Below, one piece after another: positions 9,363 to 15,721 of a stretch of DNA of 39,772 nt. Source of the DNA: Sporichthya sp. Lineage in GTDB: Bacteria > Actinomycetota > Actinomycetes > Sporichthyales > Sporichthyaceae. The translations under genes and the position numbers were made by a program. Each line of letters opens with the position of its first letter. Position 1 is the stretch's first letter. The DNA lies in the NCBI RefSeq assembly GCF_013815995.1, contig NZ_JACDFE010000011.1:1-39772 (forward strand). The letters are read 5' to 3'. The notes beneath the pieces were generated by a model, which worked only from the letters and a program-made list of their open reading frames with translations, had not been told where the DNA came from and did no database searches.

Positions 9363-11021
9363 TCAGGCGGTGGCTGATTCGGTGGTGCTCTCGCCGGCCT
9401 CATCGGCGCGACGGATCACCTGGACGGTGCCAGCGCTTCCATCGATGCGGACGTAGTCGCCAGTGCGCAGGTCGCGGGTGCCGGTCTTGGTGTTCACCAC
9501 GCAGGGGATGCCCAGCTCGCGGGCGATGACGGCGGCGTGACTCATGGTTCCGCCGATGTCCACCACCAGCGCCTTGGAGATGAACATGATCGAGGCCCAC
9601 CCGGGATCGGTGGTGGGCGCGACCAGGATCTCGTCCTCCTCGACCTCAGCGAAGGTGGGATCGGTGACCACCCGGACGACGCCCTCCGTCGTGCCCGGGC
9701 TGACCCCGATCCCGGTCACCGTGTCGGGCCGCTCGTCCCGGTTGTCGTCGCGAAGGGTCGGCGTGGGCAGTCCGGTCCAGGACTCGGGCACGTCGTAGGT
9801 CAAGTATTCCTGGTACTTGGCCCGGCGTTGCTCGACGAGGTCGCGGGCGTTGCGCAGCGACGCCTGCACGATCTCGTCGGCAGTGAGGAAGAAGACGTCC
9901 TCACGCTCGTCGATCGCGCCTTGCTCCGCGAGATGTTCGCCGATCCGGCGGGCCGCGGCCCGGGCGAGGTCCAGGGACTGTAGAAACGCAGCCTTCTGCA
10001 CGCCCCGAAGGGGGATTATCGCTGCGGCCGTGCGCAGGGTGAGTGCGGCCACCGGGCGGGTCACCGGGCCGAATGCGGCGAGTAGTTGCTTCTCCAGGGC
10101 CTCCCGCTCGCGGCGGCGGTCAGTCTCGATCGCTTCCGGCGCAGCGCTGTCGGGGCGGGCGGCGTAGGCCTTGATCATCCGTTCCAACGGGGTCCGGTCC
10201 TCGCGCCACATGTGTCGGGAGATCTCGCCCTCGCACGGCCCGTGGTAACCGTGCCGCCGAACCACCTCATCTAGGTCCAGTCGACCTCGGGACGCGGCCC
10301 ACAGGTCGGCCACCACCGCGGTCTCGGCGTGTGAGCCGTACCCGCCCATGAAGGCGTTGACGTCGCCGACGCCGGAGCGCTCCACCAGCCGGCGGAGCTG
10401 CTCGTACATCGGGGTGATCGCGCACACCACGGCCGCCGAGGCGATCACGATGTTGCGGTTGAACAGCGTCCGCGCGCTGGCGAACATCTGCACGGCGCCG
10501 AGGTGGTCCAGGTGTGGGGCCCGCGGGATTTGCTCCTGCCACAGCGCCTCGGCCTCGAGCTGACAGCGCCGCACCCGCCGCCCGGTGCTGGCGAACGCAT
10601 ACGGGAACCGGGCGGCGATGATCGGGGCCCGCCGGTAGTCGGGCTGGTTGACCATTCCCGGCGGCACGAACCCGAGGATCTGGTCGACCACGGCGGTACC
10701 GCTGGTGCCCGGCATCCGGTCGCCGATCAAGGCGAACGAGTCGGCGCGAGCAGCTACCCGTCCGTAGAAGGTGGTGAGGAAGCGGTCCTCCAATCGAGGC
10801 GGGACCAAGCTTTCCCGCCGGGAGAAAATTCCGGCGAAGTAGGGTCCGCCGCGCAAGGCCAGCTCGCCGCCGTAACCGAACACGGTCCAGCCCAACGGGG
10901 TGAGAACCCCGGGCATCGCTTCGCCAACGTTCGAGCGGGTCCAGGCGACGTCCTCGCCGAAAGGCTGGTGCAGCACATCGAGTGGCGCGGGCAGGTCGGG
11001 GCGTTCCACGGGGGTCGTCAT
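9363..11021 (-). CDS. Second PEP-utilizing / rifampin-phosphotransferase-like protein lacking the ATP-binding domain
   Basis: This 552-residue paralog of the 4006-5742 product begins TRSNVGEAMPGVLTPLGW and ends with the phosphohistidine domain (VVDIGGTMSHAAVIARELG, His at about residue 495). The middle contains a helical substrate-domain-like region (GGYGSHAETAVVADLWAASR and RHGYHGPCEGEIS). As in the paralog, no ATP-grasp domain is present. It is the first gene of the coupled minus-strand operon. A ribosome site GAGG precedes ATG 11021 within a sequence (AAGTGAGGC[G/A]AGT) that also precedes the gene at 12961. The gene seems to have replaced another gene downstream of a small membrane-protein gene, because the tail of such a gene lies just upstream. 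The role is probably phosphoryl transfer to a small hydrophobic molecule, by family analogy only. Confidence 0.83.
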   Translation of the reverse strand: MTTPVERPDLPAPLDVLHQPFGEDVAWTRSNVGEAMPGVLTPLGWTVFGYGGELALRGGPYFAGIFSRRESLVPPRLEDRFLTTFYGRVAARADSFALIGDRMPGTSGTAVVDQILGFVPPGMVNQPDYRRAPIIAARFPYAFASTGRRVRRCQLEAEALWQEQIPRAPHLDHLGAVQMFASARTLFNRNIVIASAAVVCAITPMYEQLRRLVERSGVGDVNAFMGGYGSHAETAVVADLWAASRGRLDLDEVVRRHGYHGPCEGEISRHMWREDRTPLERMIKAYAARPDSAAPEAIETDRRREREALEKQLLAAFGPVTRPVAALTLRTAAAIIPLRGVQKAAFLQSLDLARAAARRIGEHLAEQGAIDEREDVFFLTADEIVQASLRNARDLVEQRRAKYQEYLTYDVPESWTGLPTPTLRDDNRDERPDTVTGIGVSPGTTEGVVRVVTDPTFAEVEEDEILVAPTTDPGWASIMFISKALVVDIGGTMSHAAVIARELGIPCVVNTKTGTRDLRTGDYVRIDGSAGTVQVIRRADEAGESTTESATA

Positions 11022-11036
11022 CGGACTCGCCTCACT

Positions 11037-11105
11037 TGGAGATGTACGCGTAGCCCTAGCCGATCAGGGAGGCAGCGCAGTGAGAGGCGCCAGGACCAGG
11101 GCGGC
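11037..11105 (-). pseudogene. Degenerate C-terminus of a paralog of the 105-residue membrane protein
   Basis: Read on the minus strand, this stretch gives ALVLAPLTALPP and then, one frame over, LIG-stop-GYAYISK-stop. The intact neighbour at 12972-13289 ends AMVLASFTVPYILTRWGYGYVLK-stop. Hydrophobic pattern, GYxYxxK ending, and even the following spacer and ribosome site (AAGTGAGGC[G/A]AGT then ATGAC) correspond. A frameshift and a TAG at the Trp position mark it as dead. It is too short for an ORF call and was found by eye, so alignment is needed for certainty. Confidence 0.5.
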
Positions 11106-11130
11106 TAGCTGACAGCGTTGGTCAAGTCAC

Positions 11131-11159
11131 AAACTATCGACGCTCACGGGAGTTTGCAA
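11131..11159 (-). promoter_or_regulatory. Candidate promoter of the 11021-5760 operon
   Basis: On the minus strand TTGCAA (11154-11159) is followed after 17 bases by TAGTTT (11131-11136), close to the sigma-70-type consensus. That would give a leader of about 100 bases. The hexamers CAAACT and AGTTTG (11130-11135 and 11151-11156) also form a 6-bp inverted repeat overlapping both boxes, a possible repressor site. Confidence 0.4.
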
Positions 11160-11292
11160 GCGATGCTTTCAACCGTCATGACCCGATGCGGTAGCGGAAG
11201 CTGGGAGCCCCCAGGCGCGCAGCGGACGCGGTGACGCAGCGCCACTTGCAACGCGCCCACCCCGGCGGTTACTTGCTTCGACGGGGTGATCG

Positions 11293-12009
11293 TCAGCTGG
11301 CGTGCGACGACCGCGTCGGGCGCTTCGACCCGGCACTCCGCTTGGCCGGTGCGGGCTGCGTAGGAACGTCTTCGTGCACCAGCTGATGTGGCCGGTGGGC
11401 GATGCCGTGCACCATCAGGGAGGTCAGCTCGTTGATGATCCGCTGACGGGAGGGATGCCGGCCCTGGTCGGCGAACAGCCAGTCGTCGAACATCGTCACC
11501 GACAAGACGGTGCCGACGATCAGTCTGATCAGCACCGGCATGTCAATCGGTCCGAAGTTGCGCGCAGTCACCTCCGCGTGCGCGACTGACTCGATCTGGG
11601 CCAGCAAAGGGCCGAACGGAGAAGGTGCGTCCCCGGCGTCGCCGAGTTCGTAGGCCCGGGCGTTGGCCAACGCCATTGCCAGCTGGCGATGCTCACTGAG
11701 CAGATCGAACACGCCGGCCACGAACTCCGAGCACAACGCCTCGAAGGAACGAGTCGCCACCGGCGACTCTTGCCAAGCTTCCACGTACTCCGTAACGAAC
11801 CCGGCGAACGGCTCCGCGACCGCGCGCTTGAACAACTCCTGCTTGGATCCGAAGTGCCGGAAGATCAAGGACTCGTGCACACCGGATTCGTTGGCGATCT
11901 CCCGCGTGCTCGTCCCCGAGTAGCCTCTCGCTGCGAACAGGCGCTCGGCAGTCGACATCAACGTACTTCGGACGTCCTCGCTCGACCGCCGCCCCGCGTG
12001 ACCCCTCAT
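11293..12009 (-). CDS. TetR-family regulator, paralog of the one at 14961
   Basis: A 238-residue TetR repressor. The HTH region (LFAARGYSGTSTREIANESGVHESLIFRHFGSKQ) and long ligand-domain blocks (EFVAGVFDL, ARNFGPID) are nearly the same as in the 14961-15695 product. The two genes flank the divergent promoter region, one on each strand. The start is ATG 12009 with AAGGAG at good distance; GTG 12015 is in frame but less well placed. The gene lies 187 bases downstream of the three-gene membrane operon, with its own palindrome at 12029-12044. The C-terminus is a basic, low-complexity tail (PAKRSAGSKRPTRSSHAS). It probably binds the GAGCG...CGCTC operators together with, or in competition with, its paralog. 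Confidence 0.88.
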   Translation of the reverse strand: MRGHAGRRSSEDVRSTLMSTAERLFAARGYSGTSTREIANESGVHESLIFRHFGSKQELFKRAVAEPFAGFVTEYVEAWQESPVATRSFEALCSEFVAGVFDLLSEHRQLAMALANARAYELGDAGDAPSPFGPLLAQIESVAHAEVTARNFGPIDMPVLIRLIVGTVLSVTMFDDWLFADQGRHPSRQRIINELTSLMVHGIAHRPHQLVHEDVPTQPAPAKRSAGSKRPTRSSHAS

Positions 12010-12028
12010 GCCCACTCCTTGCCGTCCT

Positions 12029-12044
12029 GAGCCATCCTAGGCTC
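12029..12044. promoter_or_regulatory. Palindrome, candidate TetR autoregulatory operator
   Basis: GAGCC-ATCCTA-GGCTC is a palindrome with 5-bp arms, 20 bases upstream of the TetR start at 12009. It keeps the GAGC-N8-GCTC frame of the stronger operators at 13562 and 13648. Autoregulation is inferred. Confidence 0.4.
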
Positions 12045-12196
12045 GCCCCCGAGCAGAGGGCGCGAAAGGCGGGTCACGGCGGCGGGGAGTGGCTCGGCAG
12101 CATCGCGCTGGCGCGCCTGCCGAGATAGTCAGCGCAAAGGTCCGGGTCCGGGGCCGTTCCTCGGGGCTGCGCCGGGGCTCACGGCCTTCGGGGCAG

Positions 12197-12961
12197 TCAT
12201 CGCGAAGGGCCTTCCTGGGGCGGCGGCAGAACCGTCGGTTTGCCGTTGCTGACGAACTGTCGCTTCTCGATGGTCATGAGGTACGGCAGAACCAGCCAGA
12301 GCAGGATGAACGGCAGGTTGTAGGCCCACCAGCCGGTGACTCCGTAGAGCGTGTTGCCTAGGCGGTGGTCGAACTCCAGGGCGATCGAAGCGGTGTAGCC
12401 GACCCACATCGCCACGTACATCCAGGAGGTGATGATCAGGTAGTCGTAGCCGACCCGGCGCATCTGCAGGAACGCGACGGCGGCCACGATGCGCATCGGC
12501 ATGACGATCAGCACCGGGATGAGCTGGAACGCCTTCTCGGTGATCGCGCTCGAACCGCCGATGGACGTGTGCCCGTTGAAGTCGACGTAATAGGCACCGT
12601 CGAACATCGCGCCCCAACCGGAGTCGAAGGTCAGGCCGAGCTGGGTGTCGTGGATTGGGGAGAGGTCGACGCCCCAACCGAGGAAGTTGATGCTCGCGTC
12701 GATCAGCACGATCGTGCCGATGATGGTGATCGACCAGGGCCGGATCTGCTGGCCCAGGCGCTGAGCCTTACGCATGATCATCGCCGAGCGGGCCAGGCAC
12801 AGGATGCCGATCGGCCCGACGAAGAAGGTGCCGGTGAGGATGATCCCGACGGTGAGCCACTTGTCGGCTTGTTTCTGCAAGGGCCCGAAGCGATCGTAGT
12901 AGCCGCCCGGGCTGGGCTCCGAAGCGTCGATCGCTTCGGTCCGCTCGATGTGCGTGGTCAT
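12197..12961 (-). CDS. Integral membrane protein of unknown function, 254 residues
   Basis: About five hydrophobic segments are visible (residues ~35-57 WLTVGIILTGTFFVGPIGIL; ~75-97 SITIIGTIVLIDASINFLGW; ~147-167; ~175-195; ~213-232). Between segments 2 and 3 lies a longer loop with HDTQLGLTFDSGW and YYVDFNGHTS, a concentration of Asp and His that could bind metal. The C-terminus is Pro-rich (VLPPPQEGPSR). No family was recognised with confidence. It is the third gene of the operon 13543-12197, 10 bases after the 105-residue gene, with GAGG before ATG 12961. It probably forms a complex with the two small proteins encoded upstream. Confidence 0.75.
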   Translation of the reverse strand: MTTHIERTEAIDASEPSPGGYYDRFGPLQKQADKWLTVGIILTGTFFVGPIGILCLARSAMIMRKAQRLGQQIRPWSITIIGTIVLIDASINFLGWGVDLSPIHDTQLGLTFDSGWGAMFDGAYYVDFNGHTSIGGSSAITEKAFQLIPVLIVMPMRIVAAVAFLQMRRVGYDYLIITSWMYVAMWVGYTASIALEFDHRLGNTLYGVTGWWAYNLPFILLWLVLPYLMTIEKRQFVSNGKPTVLPPPQEGPSR

Positions 12962-12971
12962 TGCACTTGCC

Positions 12972-13289
12972 TCACTTCAGCACGTAGCCGTAGCCCCATC
13001 GGGTCAGGATGTAGGGCACGGTGAAGGACGCCAGGACCATGGCCACGAAGATGTTGGCCACCATGATGCGCACGATCACCTTGTGCAGCATCGGCAAAGA
13101 GCGGATCTCGGCCAGCATGCCGGGGCCGGCCACACCGACTCCGCCGTTGGGATAGCGCTTCTCCAGCTCGTCGAACGGAACCTCGGTGGGCTCGCTCAAG
13201 GACCCACCCCGGTAAATCATGACCTTCCAGAACGCGAGCACGCCGGCCATGACGACCCAGGTCCCGACGAGCCGCACGAGATCGGCCAT
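12972..13289 (-). CDS. Small two-helix membrane protein of unknown function
   Basis: A 105-residue protein with hydrophobic segments at about residues 4-26 (LVRLVGTWVVMAGVLAFW) and 71-96 (VIVRIMVANIFVAMVLASFT), joined by a hydrophilic loop containing PFDELEKRYPNGGVGVAGPG. It ends WGYGYVLK. ATG 13289 overlaps the preceding stop by one base (TGATG), so it is translationally coupled. A decayed relative of its C-terminus precedes the phosphotransferase-like gene at 11021. No family was recognised. A small subunit of a membrane complex is the simplest reading. Confidence 0.72.
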   Translation of the reverse strand: MADLVRLVGTWVVMAGVLAFWKVMIYRGGSLSEPTEVPFDELEKRYPNGGVGVAGPGMLAEIRSLPMLHKVIVRIMVANIFVAMVLASFTVPYILTRWGYGYVLK

Positions 13290-13543
13290 CAGCGCTGCCC
13301 TCCGGATTCGGCTGGCGGGGTGCGTGGCCCGGTCCAGTCATCCGGGAAGTAGGGACCGCCGGGGGTGTTGTAGCTGGGCTGCAGGTAGCCGTCCCCGAAG
13401 CCGGTGCCGTATCCGCGGTCGATCGCCTGGCTGTAGTTGATCGCCATCATCGTCAGCACCCATCCGATGAACATCGCGACGAACAGGTAGCCGAACACCT
13501 TCTGGTCCGGCGCTATCTCGTAAGCCTTCGGCGTCGTAGCCAT
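13289..13543 (-). CDS. Small single-helix membrane protein of unknown function
   Basis: An 84-residue protein with one hydrophobic segment at about residues 14-36 (KVFGYLFVAMFIGWVLTMMA), then a Gly/Pro/Tyr-rich tail (GYGTGFGDGYLQPSYNTPGG). ATG 13543 is preferred over the earlier frame start at 13600 because GGAGGTGGGCG precedes it. It is the first gene of the leftward operon and is read from the TTGACA/TACTTT promoter at 13585-13613. Not recognised as a known family. Confidence 0.7.
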   Translation of the reverse strand: MATTPKAYEIAPDQKVFGYLFVAMFIGWVLTMMAINYSQAIDRGYGTGFGDGYLQPSYNTPGGPYFPDDWTGPRTPPAESGGQR

Positions 13544-13561
13544 CGCCCACCTCCGCGGTGC

Positions 13562-13581
13562 GAGCGTGTGCTCGCTCGTTG
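13562..13581. promoter_or_regulatory. Operator copy 1 of the divergent promoter region
   Basis: GAGCGTGTGCTCGCTCGTTG differs from copy 2 (13648-13667) at only 2 of 20 positions. Its core GAGCG...CGCTC is a near-palindrome. It lies just downstream of the leftward -10 box, where a bound repressor would block initiation. Confidence 0.65.
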
Positions 13582-13584
13582 CGG

Positions 13585-13646
13585 AAAGTATCTGTGGCAA
13601 ACCTCACTGTCAAGCCTTGACAATGGCCCATTTAGTAGGGCTCTAT
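13585..13646. promoter_or_regulatory. Back-to-back divergent promoters
   Basis: TGTCAAgccTTGACA (13608-13622) is a perfect palindrome made of two outward-facing -35 boxes. Leftward: TTGACA, 17 bases, then TACTTT (complement of 13585-13590). Rightward: TTGACA (13617-13622), 18 bases, then CTCTAT (13641-13646), a weaker -10. They drive the membrane-protein operon and the P450 gene respectively, each followed by an operator copy. Confidence 0.65.
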
Positions 13647-13647
13647 G

Positions 13648-13667
13648 GAGCGAGTACTCGCTCGTTG
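13648..13667. promoter_or_regulatory. Operator copy 2 of the divergent promoter region
   Basis: GAGCGAGTACTCGCTC (13648-13663) is a perfect 16-bp palindrome followed by GTTG, matching copy 1. It lies immediately after the rightward -10 box and about 30 bases before the P450 start. A TetR dimer site is the likely reading, with the paralogous TetRs as candidates. Confidence 0.68.
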
Positions 13668-13693
13668 GATTCGTCGGACGGCAAGGAGTCGAG

Positions 13694-14929
13694 ATGACCG
13701 CCAACCCAGGATTGCTCGACCCGCAACTCGTGCAATGCCCCTATCCGTTCTACGACACGCTGCGGGAGAACTCGCCGGTCGTCGAGGTTCCGGAACTGGG
13801 GTTCCTCGTGACCCGGTACGACCTGGTGAAAGAGGTCGTGCTCAACCCGGAGGTCTACTCCTCGGCCTACTCGACCGGGTTCGCCGCCGTCGGTCTGTCG
13901 CTGAACGAGATCCCGGAATCGGCCGCGGAGATCCTGGCCAAGGGCGACTCCGGAACCAAAGCCTTGCTGTGGGCGGACAACCCTGCCCACGGCCGCCAGC
14001 GCCGCCTGGTCGGCCAGGCGTTCGGCCCGAAGCGGGTCAAGCAACTGTCGGAGAGTATTCGGGCGATCGGCACTGAGCTGCTCGACGGGATCGTCGACCG
14101 CGGTGAGGTGGAGCTGCTCACCGAGTTCGCCGTCCCGCTACCGCTGATGGTCATCGCGGATGCGCTCGGGGTCGGTCGCGACGATCTCGATCGGTTCGAC
14201 CGCTGGTCGCGCGCCATCATCAAGCCGGTGGGCCAGCTGGTCCCCGAGGACGAGTACATCGAGCTGGCGCACCAGTACATCGAGTTCCAGAACTACTTCG
14301 CCGAGCAGATCGATGCCCGCAAGATCGAGCCGCGCGATGACCTGCTCTCCGACCTGGTCCAGGCCGAGTCGGCCGGTGAGAACCCGCTGACCCGCAGCGA
14401 GCTCTACGACGTGATCGTTCAGATCATCGTGGCCGGCAACGAGACCACGGCCAACGCGATCGTCATGGGGATGGGCATGTTGCTTGAGCGGCCCGAGCTC
14501 CTGGCCAAGCTGCGCGCGGAACCGGCCTTGTGCGCGCCGTTCGCCGACGAGGTGCTGCGACTGGAGTCGCCGGTGCAGGGCTTGCCCCGACTCGTGCTCT
14601 CCGACACCGAGCTCGGCGGGGTGCCGATCCCGAAGGGCTCGAAGGTGATCGTCATGTTCGGCGCGGCCAACCGCGACGCCAAGGCGTTCGCCTGCCCGGC
14701 TGACATTGACCTCGAGCGCAAGAACCTCAAGGGTCACCTCGCCTTCTCCTGGGGCATGCACCTGTGCCTGGGTTCCAGCCTCGCACGCGAGGAAATGCGC
14801 ATCGCCTTCGAGCTGCTGCTGACCCGCCTGGCCGACATTCGGGTAGCCGAGGGCCACGAGCCGACCTACAAGCCGTCCCTGATGCTGCGCGGCGTGGACG
14901 AGCTGCCCCTGACCTTCACCAAAGCCTGA
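13694..14929 (+). CDS. Cytochrome P450
   Basis: A 411-residue soluble bacterial-type P450, a heme monooxygenase needing ferredoxin and reductase, neither of which is encoded nearby. The I-helix oxygen-activation motif is VAGNETTAN, the K-helix ExxR is in DEVLRLESP, and the heme-ligand loop is FSWGMHLCLGSSLAREE with Cys at residue 358. ATG 13694 is chosen because AAGGAG lies 5 bases upstream; the frame extends to 13568 but that passes through the promoter and operators. It is the first gene of the rightward transcript and is followed after 31 bases by a TetR. It probably hydroxylates or epoxidizes the hydrophobic substrate handled by the cluster; the substrate is unknown. Confidence 0.95.
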   Translation: MTANPGLLDPQLVQCPYPFYDTLRENSPVVEVPELGFLVTRYDLVKEVVLNPEVYSSAYSTGFAAVGLSLNEIPESAAEILAKGDSGTKALLWADNPAHGRQRRLVGQAFGPKRVKQLSESIRAIGTELLDGIVDRGEVELLTEFAVPLPLMVIADALGVGRDDLDRFDRWSRAIIKPVGQLVPEDEYIELAHQYIEFQNYFAEQIDARKIEPRDDLLSDLVQAESAGENPLTRSELYDVIVQIIVAGNETTANAIVMGMGMLLERPELLAKLRAEPALCAPFADEVLRLESPVQGLPRLVLSDTELGGVPIPKGSKVIVMFGAANRDAKAFACPADIDLERKNLKGHLAFSWGMHLCLGSSLAREEMRIAFELLLTRLADIRVAEGHEPTYKPSLMLRGVDELPLTFTKA

Positions 14930-14960
14930 TGTCCGGACAGATCACGGCTCGGAGGCACTC

Positions 14961-15695
14961 ATGAGCGGTCGCCCGGCGCGGCGCTCGACGGAGGACGTCC
15001 GGGCCAGCCTGATGACGACGGCGGCGGAACTCTTCGCCGCCCGTGGTTACGCGGGCACCACTACCCGGGACATCGCGGTGGCCTCCGGCGTGCACGAGTC
15101 GCTGATCTTCCGGCACTTCGGTTCCAAGCAGGACCTGTTCATGCAGGCGGTGGCGGAACCGTTCGCGGACTTCGTCACCGAGTACGTCCGCGGTTGGGAG
15201 GCCGCGCCCGTCATGGCGCGGTCCTTCGAGTCGTTGTGCTCGGAGTTTGTCGCCGGCGTCTTCGACCTGTTCGCCGAGCATCGGCAGGTGGCGATGGCTC
15301 TAGTGAGCGCACGGGCCTATGAGCTGGATGACGCGGAGGACGCGCTGTCACCGTTCGCTCCGCTGATCGCGCAGATCGAGAGCGTCGCCGACGCTGAGGT
15401 ATCAGCACGTAACTTCGGCCCGATCGACCTGCCGGTGGTGATCCGGCTCATCATCGGCGCGCTGATGTCGGCCACCATGTTCGAGGACTGGATGTTCGGT
15501 GACCAGCGACCGCATCCCTCCCGTCAGCGGCTGATCAGCGAGCTGACGATGCTCATGGTGCACGGTTTGGCGCATCGGCCTGAACAGCTCGTGCACGTGG
15601 ACAGTGGCCGGCCCGCCATTCCGTCGGCCAAACGCGTCACTGGTCGCCATCTGCCACTGCCGCCGTCTCGTAACGCCGGCCGCCCGACTGCCTGA
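14961..15695 (+). CDS. TetR-family regulator, paralog of the one at 11293
   Basis: A 244-residue TetR repressor. The HTH block is LFAARGYAGTTTRDIAVASGVHESLIFRHFGSKQ. It matches the 11293-12009 product over nearly its full length and differs mainly in the C-terminal tail. Ribosome site CGGAGG precedes ATG 14961. Being cotranscribed with the P450 it would give negative feedback at the 13648 operator. The pair arose by duplication and now sits either side of the shared promoter. Confidence 0.88.
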   Translation: MSGRPARRSTEDVRASLMTTAAELFAARGYAGTTTRDIAVASGVHESLIFRHFGSKQDLFMQAVAEPFADFVTEYVRGWEAAPVMARSFESLCSEFVAGVFDLFAEHRQVAMALVSARAYELDDAEDALSPFAPLIAQIESVADAEVSARNFGPIDLPVVIRLIIGALMSATMFEDWMFGDQRPHPSRQRLISELTMLMVHGLAHRPEQLVHVDSGRPAIPSAKRVTGRHLPLPPSRNAGRPTA

Positions 15696-15721
15696 CTGCC
15701 CCCTAGTTGAAGGACCGCGAG

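Noticed and set aside
12197-13543. Considered a copper membrane monooxygenase (Pmo/Amo-like) operon because of three membrane genes and a D-x3-H motif (DFNGH).
   Set aside because: Sizes do not match (84 and 105 residues), no PmoB-like soluble subunit is present, and the second histidine of the PmoC metal site is missing.
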